Below, piece by piece: positions 25,901 through 32,169 of a stretch of DNA of 32,559 nt (positions are counted from its first letter, which is position 1; every line of letters starts with the position of its first letter). Origin of the DNA: an uncultured Ruminococcus sp. (GTDB taxonomy: Bacteria > Bacillota > Clostridia > Oscillospirales > Acutalibacteraceae); the NCBI GenBank assembly GCA_902774325.1, contig CACYIC010000033.1:1-32559 (forward strand), in the 5' to 3' direction. The notes beneath the pieces are model-generated. The model did no database searches, was not told where the DNA came from, and saw nothing but the letters and a program-made list of their open reading frames with translations. The position numbers and the translations under genes are program-made.

Positions 25901-28001
25901 ACATCACGTCGTAGGAGCTTTCCTTGGAAACATCCGCATTGGGCTCGCTTATCGCGAGGCTGTCAAGATACAGACTGAGGTCATGGCTGCCTTCCGACCA
26001 AGTCGACGCGACGTACAGACCGAGGCCTACCTCCTTGTCGCCCGCCTGCTCCGCGCTGAGAAGCATGGCGGTATTATTGCTGTAAGCCTTGGCGCTGTCC
26101 TCGACATTATTTGTGGAGTGACGCTGAATGCCGTCGTTGGATTTAGAGGTGGAGCAAAGCTTTACTCCGCCCGGGATACTGCTTGACTGTCTGCCGGTCA
26201 GAGCATATCTGCCGCTGTCGTCCGCGCTTACTTCTCCGCAGTAAAAGGCCGCTTCTGCGCCCGTCGGACAGGAAACTGACTCAGCGGAGAAAGAGAATAA
26301 GGTGTTGCTGTCGCCCGAGCACAGAGGGTTCTTTTCATACGGGAAATAAATAAAATATTCCTCGTTAGGCTGAGCGTCCTTTACGGTGAGCTTCAGTCTG
26401 TAGGGGTTGCCGGAAACAAAATGTTTGCCCTGCTCAACGGAGAGCTCAAGCTTTGCATTATCGGTGAGCTCGGTTTCGTTCTCTTCGTCGAGCTTTTGCC
26501 TGACAAATTTGATCTCGCCGAACGACTTGACGAGATCGCCCGCCTTTGAGCCTTTCGAGGGGGTGATCCTGCCGTCCGTAACAACTGTATCGGCGTTGAA
26601 TTCGCCGTAGTATTCGGTGGTGTAGTTAAACTTATCCGCGGTGTAAATATCGGGATAATAGCTCTTGTAGGCAACGGTCGATAAAATGTTCATGCCTGCC
26701 CCGAAAATATCGACGCTTGTTTTGCCGTAATTGGTAAAAGCGGTAGGCTTGCCCGCGATATCCGCCGCGCCGATATTGATAGCGAACTCGCTGTCCGTGT
26801 TGGAGGGATCGAACATAACGCGGTCGCAGTTCTCTCCGCTGTTGCCGGAGGCGATGTAAGAAACCACGCCGTCCTCGCCTATAAGATTGATCACTTCGTC
26901 GTAAATATCGGAGTAAAGGTTACCGCCCCATGAATTATTGACAGCGACGACGTTGACGCCGTACTGAACCGCCTTGTGGATGTAGTCAAAAGCTCCGTAG
27001 GCAGCGTACGCGGTCGAGGTTCCGAATATGCCGGAGATCGTTTTTAGCGCCATGATTTTTACTTCTGCCGCCGAAGCGATACCGGCTACGCCCTTGAGGT
27101 TGTTAGCCTGCGCCGCGATAACGCCCGCGCAGTGGGTGCCGTGACCGGACTCATCCTGAAAGGATTTGGTGTTGTTGTCGGCAAAATTGTAGCCGTGCTT
27201 GCCTTTGAGCTCGGTACAGTTATTATCCCACATAACATCCTTAAGATCCTCATGAGTATCAAGCACGCCGCTGTCGATGACCGCAACAACGATCTCGTCC
27301 TCGTCGCCGGTGAGCTTTTTCCAGCCGGAAGCGGCGTTTATCGATAACGCCGTTTCGGGATCGGTTCCGCGGTCGTCCACGCTCTCTCCGTCGGTATTCT
27401 TTGCTGCGGGTGAGTTGACGTGATAAAGATAGCTGTTGTATATGTCATTGAGCGAATAGTCGTCGAGCGCGGTGTGATGAATGATATAGTTTGGCTCGAC
27501 CTTAGCGACGTTCCTGTTGCCGCTGAGCTTTTCGATAAGCTCCGCAGTGCTGTACTTTTCGGACGACACCAGAGCGATCGTGAGTCCCTCGAACGTATGA
27601 CCCGAAGCGCCTACGGCACCGCCAGCCTTGCCTGTTTCGTCTTTTGGCTCGTCAAATACAAGCGTATCCTCGAGCACAAAGTCATCCCCGAGGCTCTTTG
27701 AAAGGATGTCTACCTCCTCGTCGGCAGCCGAAAGAGCTTCACCGGCTGAGGAAGAAGCCTCCATCATTTCACCGAAATCAGCGCCGATCGGCTCCAAGGC
27801 AGCCTTTTTGGGCTTTGTTTCGAAGTCGATCGCGCTGTCCTTGAACAACACGACGACCTGATTTTGAACATACGTGCCCTCCTCAAGCGAAACGTCCGGA
27901 GTTTTTTCCGCCGCGCCCGCTCCGAAAGGAACGATGGTAAGCATACTTAATATCATAACAATCGATAACAGTACGCTTACAGGCTTATGGATTTTTTTCA
28001 T
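22995..28001 (-). CDS. Secreted subtilase with dockerin and C-terminal HAD phosphatase domain
   Basis: A 1668-residue exported protein. Order: signal peptide 1-30; inhibitor I9-like propeptide about 45-175; subtilisin (S8) domain with the triad Asp243 (VIDSG), His287 (GHGTHCAG) and Ser704 (GTSMACP), split by a roughly 200-residue insertion before the Ser; an IPT/Ig-like part; an Asp/Glu-rich linker near 990-1030; a Kelch-like propeller region about 1040-1270; a type I dockerin at 1280-1338 with two Ca-binding repeats (GDANGDGKVTIDD and DTNGDGKVSIDD); and a HAD-superfamily domain 1350-1668 with nucleophile Asp1391/Asp1393 in FDMDGTL, motif II IVSGTD and motif IV GNSSGDAAM. It would hydrolyse proteins outside the cell and dock to a cohesin. 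A HAD domain after a dockerin is odd and its substrate is unknown. ATG has AGGAGG upstream; a strong promoter and terminator flank it. Confidence 0.92.
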   Translation of the reverse strand: MKKIHKPVSVLLSIVMILSMLTIVPFGAGAAEKTPDVSLEEGTYVQNQVVVLFKDSAIDFETKPKKAALEPIGADFGEMMEASSSAGEALSAADEEVDILSKSLGDDFVLEDTLVFDEPKDETGKAGGAVGASGHTFEGLTIALVSSEKYSTAELIEKLSGNRNVAKVEPNYIIHHTALDDYSLNDIYNSYLYHVNSPAAKNTDGESVDDRGTDPETALSINAASGWKKLTGDEDEIVVAVIDSGVLDTHEDLKDVMWDNNCTELKGKHGYNFADNNTKSFQDESGHGTHCAGVIAAQANNLKGVAGIASAAEVKIMALKTISGIFGTSTAYAAYGAFDYIHKAVQYGVNVVAVNNSWGGNLYSDIYDEVINLIGEDGVVSYIASGNSGENCDRVMFDPSNTDSEFAINIGAADIAGKPTAFTNYGKTSVDIFGAGMNILSTVAYKSYYPDIYTADKFNYTTEYYGEFNADTVVTDGRITPSKGSKAGDLVKSFGEIKFVRQKLDEENETELTDNAKLELSVEQGKHFVSGNPYRLKLTVKDAQPNEEYFIYFPYEKNPLCSGDSNTLFSFSAESVSCPTGAEAAFYCGEVSADDSGRYALTGRQSSSIPGGVKLCSTSKSNDGIQRHSTNNVEDSAKAYSNNTAMLLSAEQAGDKEVGLGLYVASTWSEGSHDLSLYLDSLAISEPNADVSKESSYDVMSGTSMACPAVCGGGALISALNPRQEGESGADYAKRIRAKVLSCVTRTDELRELCSTGGYLDLSKLDASVPSISDAVCDVDKETITLIGENLFEGCTVTYRSLCAQDSQATSLPENMKVESSADGKQLAIRNAKSLFSTYTEFTVTSADGVSGSGKFFLVKGQPKLTSVSSELKDTKTYYEMNGSDLSRVQYELLPPSLLTDRNGENLYGYNGKTGEIYKFDGKQFVTIKDSALSDSLCNYLVQQGESRYTVYNGYQIYFVNTDVPANENGVVYIMVQINPPDDDDSDESGEDWEDGEGNFDDPDDDGGFNYRALNDEDDNEDGEDEPEPVYVDDSWYLCSFDLNSDDPHWSVSEIEAMPSDIEYTEYSESLSVCVCGGKLYYLSKSMTPSENESNALLMYSLDLKTKKWSEEPGLPSNTVGFDFVSSGGKLYAMFGYLPDTSLSTDERLSGSIYCFDGEKWEKKEDKNLIGRVYNDHGNITCREAVTSVKNGMVFVGASADGGGNVFLYNTSTDRIEPLYYTTSDSLSDNYGEGSSCVATRDGIYYIRHIRDDYKSGWALSLLPESSGVYESPFVGTLLGDANGDGKVTIDDATMIQKYVAHYEMPSSFVLEACDTNGDGKVSIDDVTDIQRFIAGLEASEGIGEPIAEDALSLWTNTAPLKSELTKYMKAITDKNSKDYIPVENRIAVFDMDGTLCCETDPGYFDHKLFYHRVMEDPDYKDKASDYEKEVCADIKTYFDTGVYPKGMDVRHGTAVATAFKGMTPAQFDAYVKAYRDTPMNSYTNMTNGQAFYKPMLQVVDFLQANDFKVYIVSGTDRLITRGLAEGMINIPLAQMIGSDESLVATGQGGADGLDYTFTQDDELVTGGEFIIKNLKMNKVSVIEQEIGLQPVLCFGNSSGDAAMANYTITNNKYRSGAFLLCCDDLERENGNLAKADSMRASCEKNGWTAVSMKNDWTTIYGDGVTKK

Positions 28002-28040
28002 ACAGGATCCTCCTTATATGTTTTTTTGTTTGTAAAAACA

Positions 28041-28069
28041 ATTATACAAGAATAAATTCGGAAAATCAA
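28041..28069 (-). promoter_or_regulatory. Promoter of the subtilase gene
   Basis: TATAAT (28041-28046) is 17 bases from TTGATT (28064-28069). The bases around the -35 (28061-28074) are identical over 14 positions to those at the NRPS promoter. Confidence 0.7.
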
Positions 28070-28160
28070 TATAAAATTCAATGCCGATTTGTAGTCAAAG
28101 TTAGAAATCAGCAGTTATTTTTCTAAAGAGGCAGGCGATCAGCCTCGCGTGACCGCAGCG

Positions 28161-28190
28161 AAAAAAAGCCCCTTCGCAACACAGAGGGGC
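28161..28190 (-). terminator. Intrinsic terminator of the six-helix membrane protein gene
   Basis: GCCCCT (28168-28173) pairs with AGGGGC (28185-28190); seven T residues follow on the minus strand. It lies about 60 bases after the stop codon at 28251. Confidence 0.75.
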
Positions 28191-28250
28191 GCTGTATTTG
28201 CCTATGGAAACTATGTTTGTTCAACAAAACACAATTTACGACTTAGTGAT

Positions 28251-28892
28251 TTAGCTTTCCTTTAACAGTTTATTTGCCTTTCCAATATACGACAGGAAGA
28301 GAATATACTCGACAACTTTCAATATATCCGCTGCTATCCCAAACGGCATAGAAAGCTGTTCTCCGACCTCCTTGCCGAAAATCATTTCAAAAATACGCAC
28401 GATTATCTCAAAGCCGATAGCGATATAAATGACCGTGAAAATATTCTTTCCCTTTTTGGAAATATCAGATCTTCCGAGGTGCTCGGAAATATGCATGATA
28501 CCGTGGATTATGTAATGCACCAAAAAGAATTCCGTGACGTCCGCCGCGATCTCCAGAATAAACGTGACTAATTGGTTGCCTTCAAAGAAGCACAACTCAA
28601 GGACGGTTATCACCAAAGCGGCGATTATCGCGATCATGGATACCCTGAACGCGGGTTCGTCCTTTGTCGCGCGGACGATCCCTATGATATTAAGGATATA
28701 GGAAAAGACAAATACAGCCAAGGCGGCAAGCATCGCTATGCTCGTTATTTCCACCGCAACAATAAGCTCGGGAGCCTCATAGCACGCCATAAAGATAACG
28801 GAACAAATGACCGTGATTACCGACGCAATTAGAGCGATGATCTCGGATATAAATATTCTTCTTATGCCGACCGAGGCATTAGGATATTTCAT
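28251..28892 (-). CDS. Six-helix integral membrane protein, unknown function
   Basis: A 213-residue protein with about six hydrophobic helices (near residues 14-36, 48-72, 82-102, 108-135, 150-172 and 182-205). Short polar loops carry Lys/Arg mainly after helices 2 and 4 (RATKDE; GRSDISKKGK), which puts those loops inside. There is no recognisable transporter, protease or enzyme motif; several intramembrane Glu residues in helices 3-5 are notable. Ribosome site GGAGGAG precedes ATG by eight bases. It is monocistronic, with its own promoter and terminator and a leader of about 130 bases. I do not recognise the family. Confidence 0.75.
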   Translation of the reverse strand: MKYPNASVGIRRIFISEIIALIASVITVICSVIFMACYEAPELIVAVEITSIAMLAALAVFVFSYILNIIGIVRATKDEPAFRVSMIAIIAALVITVLELCFFEGNQLVTFILEIAADVTEFFLVHYIIHGIMHISEHLGRSDISKKGKNIFTVIYIAIGFEIIVRIFEMIFGKEVGEQLSMPFGIAADILKVVEYILFLSYIGKANKLLKES

Positions 28893-28947
28893 TTTTTTCT
28901 CCTCCGTAAAACTCCGCTAAAATTCAAACTGATTGTTCCAAGACTAT

Positions 28948-28979
28948 TATCGCGGTTCCGCTTGATCGCGGGACCGATA
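28948..28979 (-). promoter_or_regulatory. Hairpin in the membrane protein leader
   Basis: TATC plus GGTTCCGC (28948-28961) pairs with GCGGGACCGATA (28968-28979), with a two-base bulge and one G-T pair. It lies within the predicted 5' leader, not at its end, and no T run follows. It could stabilise the mRNA or be regulatory; no known riboswitch is recognised. Confidence 0.4.
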
Positions 28980-29027
28980 TACCGGGAGCGGTTCATTGTT
29001 CATCTCGGAATATGACTGATTTGTTTT

Positions 29028-29056
29028 ATTATATCATAACGCTTGAGCAAAATCAA
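29028..29056 (-). promoter_or_regulatory. Promoter of the six-helix membrane protein
   Basis: Extended -10 TGATATAAT (TATAAT at 29028-29033) with TTGATT (29051-29056) at exactly 17 bases. The -35 surroundings share ten bases with the NRPS and subtilase promoters. Confidence 0.7.
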
Positions 29057-29090
29057 TAATTTACGATTTTATATTCTTCCTGATAAAAAA

Positions 29091-29136
29091 CAAAAAAGTG
29101 CGATAAAACCTGAATAGATCACGGTTTTATCGCACT
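29091..29136 (-). terminator. Strong intrinsic terminator at the element border
   Basis: A perfect 14-bp stem, AGTGCGATAAAACC (29097-29110) with GGTTTTATCGCACT (29123-29136), followed on the minus strand by TTTTTTGTTTTTT. It would stop transcription leaving the integrative-element remnant before it reaches the membrane protein gene. Confidence 0.85.
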
Positions 29137-29207
29137 GATTAGCCGAAGATGATATTATTTTACCATAAATGTGAAGTGGCTCGCATTTTGGCTTATTTAC
29201 TGGGTTT

Positions 29208-29236
29208 ATTATAACATATTAAATCCATTTACGCAA
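29208..29236 (-). promoter_or_regulatory. Possible promoter within the att-like region
   Basis: TATAAT (29208-29213) is 17 bases from TTGCGT (29231-29236), the latter being part of a TACGCAA repeat. A transcript from here would be only about 110 bases before the terminator at 29091-29136 and has no credible coding frame. Confidence 0.35.
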
Positions 29237-29307
29237 TTTTTACGCAAAAAATTCTTTTATCAAAATTTAAAAATTGTAAAGTGTACGCAACTTTTAATCT
29301 TACGCAA
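29230..29307. repeat. Four TACGCAA direct repeats, possible integrase arm sites
   Basis: TACGCAA occurs at 29230-29236, 29241-29247, 29284-29290 and 29301-29307, all in the same orientation, in an AT-rich tract next to an integrase fragment. Many integrative elements carry short repeats bound by the integrase arm domain beside att. The core att site itself is not identified, and the opposite end is outside the window. Confidence 0.4.
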
Positions 29308-29389
29308 ATCACAAATATTAAACTAACTTATAACACGATACAATAACAAATATTGACATATAACAAAACCAATACTTTAATCAAGAAAA

Positions 29390-29740
29390 TCAACTGTTTG
29401 TTGTAGTAAAGACAAGATTGCCAAACTCTTTATTCACTTGCCATGTATCACCGGCTGCTCGCTTTAACTCAAGCTGAATTTTCGCCCAACTTTGCAAGGA
29501 CTCTTCTACGCCATGAAAAAACGGAATCGTCCTAAATCCTGTCAATGTTTTCGGCGATTTAATTACCTGGTACTTCTTTTTATTGACATAATAGATCTTC
29601 ATAGATTTTGAAATGTTGATCTCTTTTCTTTGAAAATCCACATCTCCCCAAGTTAAAGCAGATAATTCACCTATTCTGATTCCGGTTAAAAGCATAAACT
29701 TATATAAATCATAATAGATCACGTTTCTCCTTTGGTGCAA
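29390..29740 (-). pseudogene. Tyrosine recombinase (integrase) fragment
   Basis: Only about 116 residues remain of a phage/ICE-type integrase of usual length near 380-400. The piece holds the first catalytic Arg (Arg22 in LLTGIRIGELSALTW) and the beta-hairpin Lys region (IKSPKTLTGFRTIPF). The N-terminal arm and core-binding domains are gone at the junction near 29740, and the frame stops (LVFTTTNS then TGA) before the HxxR and Tyr. It cannot be a working recombinase. The nominal start is a TTG without its own ribosome site. It abuts the broken RecD-like gene, marking a deletion or recombination scar. Confidence 0.8.
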
Positions 29741-29742
29741 TA

Positions 29743-30687
29743 TCAGAAGGGCAGATACACAAAACCGTTATCGCCCTTCAATTCATAGCCCAGCGCCATT
29801 GTCTTGAATTGCTCTATTACCGGTGTCATAGGCACCATGACAGTCGGCACATACTGCCGCAGACATAACGGATTGTTGGTACTGATGAACTCGTTTACAG
29901 CTTTAACAATATGAGCGGACTTGTAGTCAACGTCATTTAAAAGCAGATACGCATAGCAAATACACTCTAATTGTCGATAATACAAGTGACCATCTGTTGC
30001 CGCCGCTTGCAGCACATAACGGATCGCGCCGCTGATACGCATAGAATCGGTCAGCGAGAACGTCGTCTTTCGCGCGATCTGATCGACGATCAGGAAGCCA
30101 AAACCCTCGATCTCACACAGGCGGAAGGGTTCATTGAGCAAAACATTCATCGCTTCCCCACCAAACGCCTTGGCGATCTTCGCGCACTTGTTGGCGGTCA
30201 CGCCGAGCGGCGCCAAATAGGAAACAAGCTCCTGAATCGCCCGTGAATCCTTATAGCTGTCGATGATCTTCTGCAGCCGCTGTCTGCCGATGCCCTTGAC
30301 GGTCAAGAGCTGTTCGGGCGTTTTCTCAAACACCTCCAGCGTTTGCAGTCCAAACTGATTGACGATCTTCTTTGCCATCGACTCCTTGATGCCGTACACG
30401 GTCGCGGAAAGATAAGCGACGATGCCGTCCTTTGTCGGCGGAATGATCACCTCGAAATCGTTGACCACCAGCGCGTAGCCGTATTTGGATTTTTCCCACG
30501 AGCCCTTCACGAGCAGATTGACGATCTTATTGACAGGGAAAAAGCCCTTGATCACCAGCGTGTCCAATGAATCGTGAAGCTGCTTGGGCACCATATCCTC
30601 ATGTGTTGTTTACAGCACCGTTGCCTTGCAGATATGAAAGCCCGTATCGGGGCTGTCATACAGCACTCTTTCGACCTGGACTCTCAA
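29743..30687 (-). pseudogene. RecD-like ATP-dependent helicase, broken and truncated
   Basis: The frame starts at TTG 30687, eight bases after GGGGTGG and directly after an upstream stop, giving a RecD2-like N-terminus (VQVERVLYDSPDTGFHI). An in-frame TAA at 30610-30612 interrupts it after residue 25; the frame resumes with TTHEDMVPKQL and runs 283 residues. The OB-like part (YGYALVVNDFEVIIPP) and the tandem helix-hairpin-helix region (LLTVKGIGRQRLQKI; IEGFGFLIVDQIARKT) are clear. It ends at VYLPF, just where the RecA-like helicase domains with Walker A should follow. Intact relatives run to roughly 730 residues or more. This is a dead gene of a clostridial integrative element. ATG 30594 could still give a 283-residue product of unknown use. 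Confidence 0.8.
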
Positions 30688-30831
30688 TCAAGCCACCCCT
30701 TTCTTTGAGACCTTCAGCGACGGATCGGTCACTGTTGTTTCCACTACCGCGTCGTAAGCGTCGGGATAGGCGTTGCGAAGGACGGTGAGTTTTTTCTTCG
30801 GAATACCGACGCGCTCACCGCTTGCATCCTG
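30688..30831 (-). pseudogene. 3'-end fragment of a mobile-element gene
   Basis: A 47-residue open tail (centre KLTVLRNAYPDAYDAVVE, end KVSKKGVA) with no start codon or ribosome site; an in-frame TAG lies directly upstream at 30832-30834. The stop touches the TTG start of the RecD-like gene (TGATTG), as in an operon, so it is most likely the C-terminus of the gene that once preceded it. Phage-type recombination proteins have similar tails, but I cannot assign a family. Confidence 0.5.
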
Positions 30832-30840
30832 CTATAAAAA

Positions 30841-30868
30841 ATGCCCTCAGTTAATACACTGAAGGCAT
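30841..30868 (-). terminator. Second terminator behind the candidate ncRNA
   Basis: ATGCC and CAGT (30841-30851) pair with ACTG and GGCAT (30858-30868) with one mismatch; six T residues follow on the minus strand. It sits 25 bases after the ncRNA's own terminator and would back it up. Confidence 0.6.
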
Positions 30869-30892
30869 AAAAACAGAGCCCCGCTTTTTCAG

Positions 30893-30927
30893 AACAAAAA
30901 AGGCATAAGGATACAACCATCCCTATG
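30893..30927 (-). terminator. Intrinsic terminator of the candidate ncRNA
   Basis: On the minus strand CATAGGGAT (30919-30927) pairs with ATCCTTATG (30904-30912), nine pairs including one G-T, followed by CC and six T residues (30896-30901). Confidence 0.75.
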
Positions 30928-31184
30928 TCGTACATTCTGAGCGAAAGACCTTATTCAATTGTCGTTCGGACGCACTTCTCCTGTCCGAACCATTCTGTTC
31001 TAAGCATCTCAGTGAGAGGAACATCACCCGACAAATCCAAATAACAAGTCGGATTTCTAACGTCGCAGCACTTTGTCTGCGCGTCATTACCTGTCCGCGT
31101 TCACCATAGGCGGACGCGACCGATACTTTTACCGGCGCCAAACCGAACTAATCAGAATGATTAGAAAATATATATTTTGACTAC
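30893..31184 (-). ncRNA. Candidate structured noncoding RNA, about 290 bases
   Basis: A self-contained minus-strand unit with a perfect consensus promoter and an intrinsic terminator but no credible gene. Stems, in plus coordinates: CTAATCA/TGATTAG at 31148-31164; GTCCGC/GCGGAC at 31093-31115; CGCAG/CTGCG at 31064-31081; an AAATCC/GGATTT stem near 31035-31056 that competes or forms a pseudoknot with CGAC/GTCG; TGTTC/GAACA near 30995-31025; an 8-bp GTTCGGAC/GTCCGAAC at 30964-30990; and the terminator stem 30904-30927. It does not read as tRNA, tmRNA, SRP RNA, 6S RNA or RNase P RNA. The raiA motif is a candidate from vague memory only; mobile-element RNAs such as omega RNA are an alternative. 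It sits between vapBC and the element remnants. Confidence 0.6.
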
Positions 31185-31190
31185 ATATTT

Positions 31191-31219
31191 ATTATAATTC
31201 TTTATTATGGATTTGTCAA
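31191..31219 (-). promoter_or_regulatory. Perfect consensus promoter of the candidate ncRNA
   Basis: TTGACA (31214-31219) and TATAAT (31191-31196) are separated by exactly 17 bases on the minus strand. It is the best promoter in the window, and no protein frame with a ribosome site follows it. Confidence 0.8.
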
Positions 31220-31266
31220 GGTATAAAACGATATCAAATGGTTTTATCAAGCGGTTTTCAATCGTC

Positions 31267-31293
31267 AAAAAGGCACCACATTTCTGTGATGCC
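31267..31293 (-). terminator. Intrinsic terminator of vapBC
   Basis: GGCA and CACA (31272-31280) pair with TGTG and TGCC (31285-31293) around a single mismatch; five T residues follow on the minus strand. It lies 15 bases after the vapC stop. Confidence 0.7.
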
Positions 31294-31307
31294 AAAACAA
31301 AAGCTTT

Positions 31308-31712
31308 TTATTTGTTCTCAACCCAGTTTTCCAACGAAAGTTCAGGTATCCTTTCAAATTCCCGTGTATTGTTCGTAACGAGAGTCATCCCTACAGAAAG
31401 CGCAGATGCAGCAATCAGCATATCCATTGTACCGATCGGTGTACCCTGTTTTTGAAGATAAGCGCATATTTTACCGTATTCAACTGCTGCTAAATCGTCA
31501 AATGGGATAACGGTCAACGCCGCCAAAAGCTGCGCAAGAGCAAGCTCGTTCCTTTCCGGTTTTACGCTTTTCTCAATTCCGTGCTTTAATTCTGCAAGCG
31601 TGATAGCTGAAATACAAAGTCCATCAGGAATCTCCTGCTTGAATCTGTTCAATACCTCAAGGGGCTTTTGCTTTATCGTATAAATACAGATATTCGTATC
31701 CAACATTTTCAT
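31308..31712 (-). CDS. vapC: VapC toxin, PIN-domain ribonuclease
   Basis: A 134-residue PIN-domain endoribonuclease of the type II toxin VapC family; members cleave tRNA-fMet or other structured RNA in a Mg2+-dependent way, stopping growth when antitoxin falls. Acidic active-site positions are visible: Asp5 (MLDTN), Glu41 (TLAELKHG) and Asp97 (GTMDMLIAA), with the final VTNNTREF strand present. Length is normal and the frame is intact. Its ATG overlaps the vapB stop (ATGA), the standard antitoxin-first coupling. It lies inside an otherwise decayed mobile element, consistent with a selfish or stabilising module. Confidence 0.93.
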   Translation of the reverse strand: MKMLDTNICIYTIKQKPLEVLNRFKQEIPDGLCISAITLAELKHGIEKSVKPERNELALAQLLAALTVIPFDDLAAVEYGKICAYLQKQGTPIGTMDMLIAASALSVGMTLVTNNTREFERIPELSLENWVENK

Positions 31713-31936
31713 AAGGTATCCCTCTCAACCGGCGTTTCACTTCTTCCATCGGACATAAAATCCTCAGTAAAGCTGTTTATGCCGTTAAGAAAACTTTCCC
31801 ATAACTTATCCTTTGGCGTCAAAACCAAAGAAGATCCTAAACGCTGTACAACAACTTCATCCGTAGTAAATCTAAATTTTTTTGGCAGTCTCACCGCCTG
31901 ACTTCTTCCGTTTTCAAATACTTTTGCAGTTTCCAT
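31709..31936 (-). CDS. vapB: VapB antitoxin, AbrB/MazE-like DNA-binding fold
   Basis: A 75-residue antitoxin. The N-terminal half (AKVFENGRSQAVRLPKKFRF) is the swapped-hairpin AbrB/MazE DNA-binding domain; the acidic C-terminal tail would wrap and inhibit VapC. Start is ATG 31936 because AAGGAGAG sits eight bases upstream; an in-frame ATG at 31942 would be too close to it. It should repress its own promoter, which carries a cluster of repeated AGTATATATCA sites. Confidence 0.92.
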   Translation of the reverse strand: METAKVFENGRSQAVRLPKKFRFTTDEVVVQRLGSSLVLTPKDKLWESFLNGINSFTEDFMSDGRSETPVERDTL

Positions 31937-31958
31937 TATCATCTCTCCTTGCAAACAT

Positions 31959-32045
31959 AGTATATATCAAAGTATATATCAAGATAAAGTATATATCAAG
32001 ATATTTATCTATAATCAGTATATATCATGATATATATTATGTCAA
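31959..32045 (-). promoter_or_regulatory. vapBC promoter with iterated operator
   Basis: Promoter TTGACA (32040-32045), 17 bases, TATACT (32017-32022). Four copies of AGTATATATCA (plus strand) occur at 31959-31969, 31971-31981, 31988-31998 and 32017-32027; the last merges with an inverted copy into the palindrome TATATATCATGATATATA centred near 32028. One copy contains the -10 box. This is a plausible VapB or VapBC binding array for autoregulation. Confidence 0.7.
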
Positions 32046-32085
32046 CACTTATTTCATATATTCTTAAAACAATCTCATGGATTTT

Positions 32086-32130
32086 TTCAAAAAAAGCAGC
32101 GAACAGAACCGTTTGGTTCCATCCGCTGCT
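32086..32130 (-). terminator. Intrinsic terminator of the right-edge gene
   Basis: AGCAGCG (32095-32101) pairs with CGCTGCT (32124-32130), with an inner AACC/GGTT pairing; seven T residues follow on the minus strand. It lies 40 bases after the stop at 32170. Confidence 0.75.
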
Positions 32131-32169
32131 GTAAAAGAAATTGATTGGTTTAAGTTTTTCTTCGATGAA

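Larger units (their letters stand above)
28893..29389. other. Leader and AT-rich junction between the core genome and the element remnant
   Basis: From left to right: the membrane protein's 130-base leader with a hairpin, its promoter (29028-29056), a perfect 14-bp hairpin (29097-29136), a possible short transcription unit, and a very AT-rich stretch with four TACGCAA repeats up to the integrase fragment. No protein gene of useful length is seen. Confidence 0.5.

Noticed and set aside
30923-31141. 72-codon minus-strand frame
   Set aside because: Falls wholly inside the candidate ncRNA, no ribosome site, composition follows the stems.
30893-31184. Group II intron, tmRNA, SRP RNA or RNase P RNA
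   Set aside because: No intron boundary or domain V sequence, no tRNA-like ends or tag frame, and none of the conserved SRP or RNase P core sequences could be found by eye.
31959-32045. CRISPR array
   Set aside because: Repeats are 11 bases with 1-18-base gaps and overlap a promoter; no cas genes are present.
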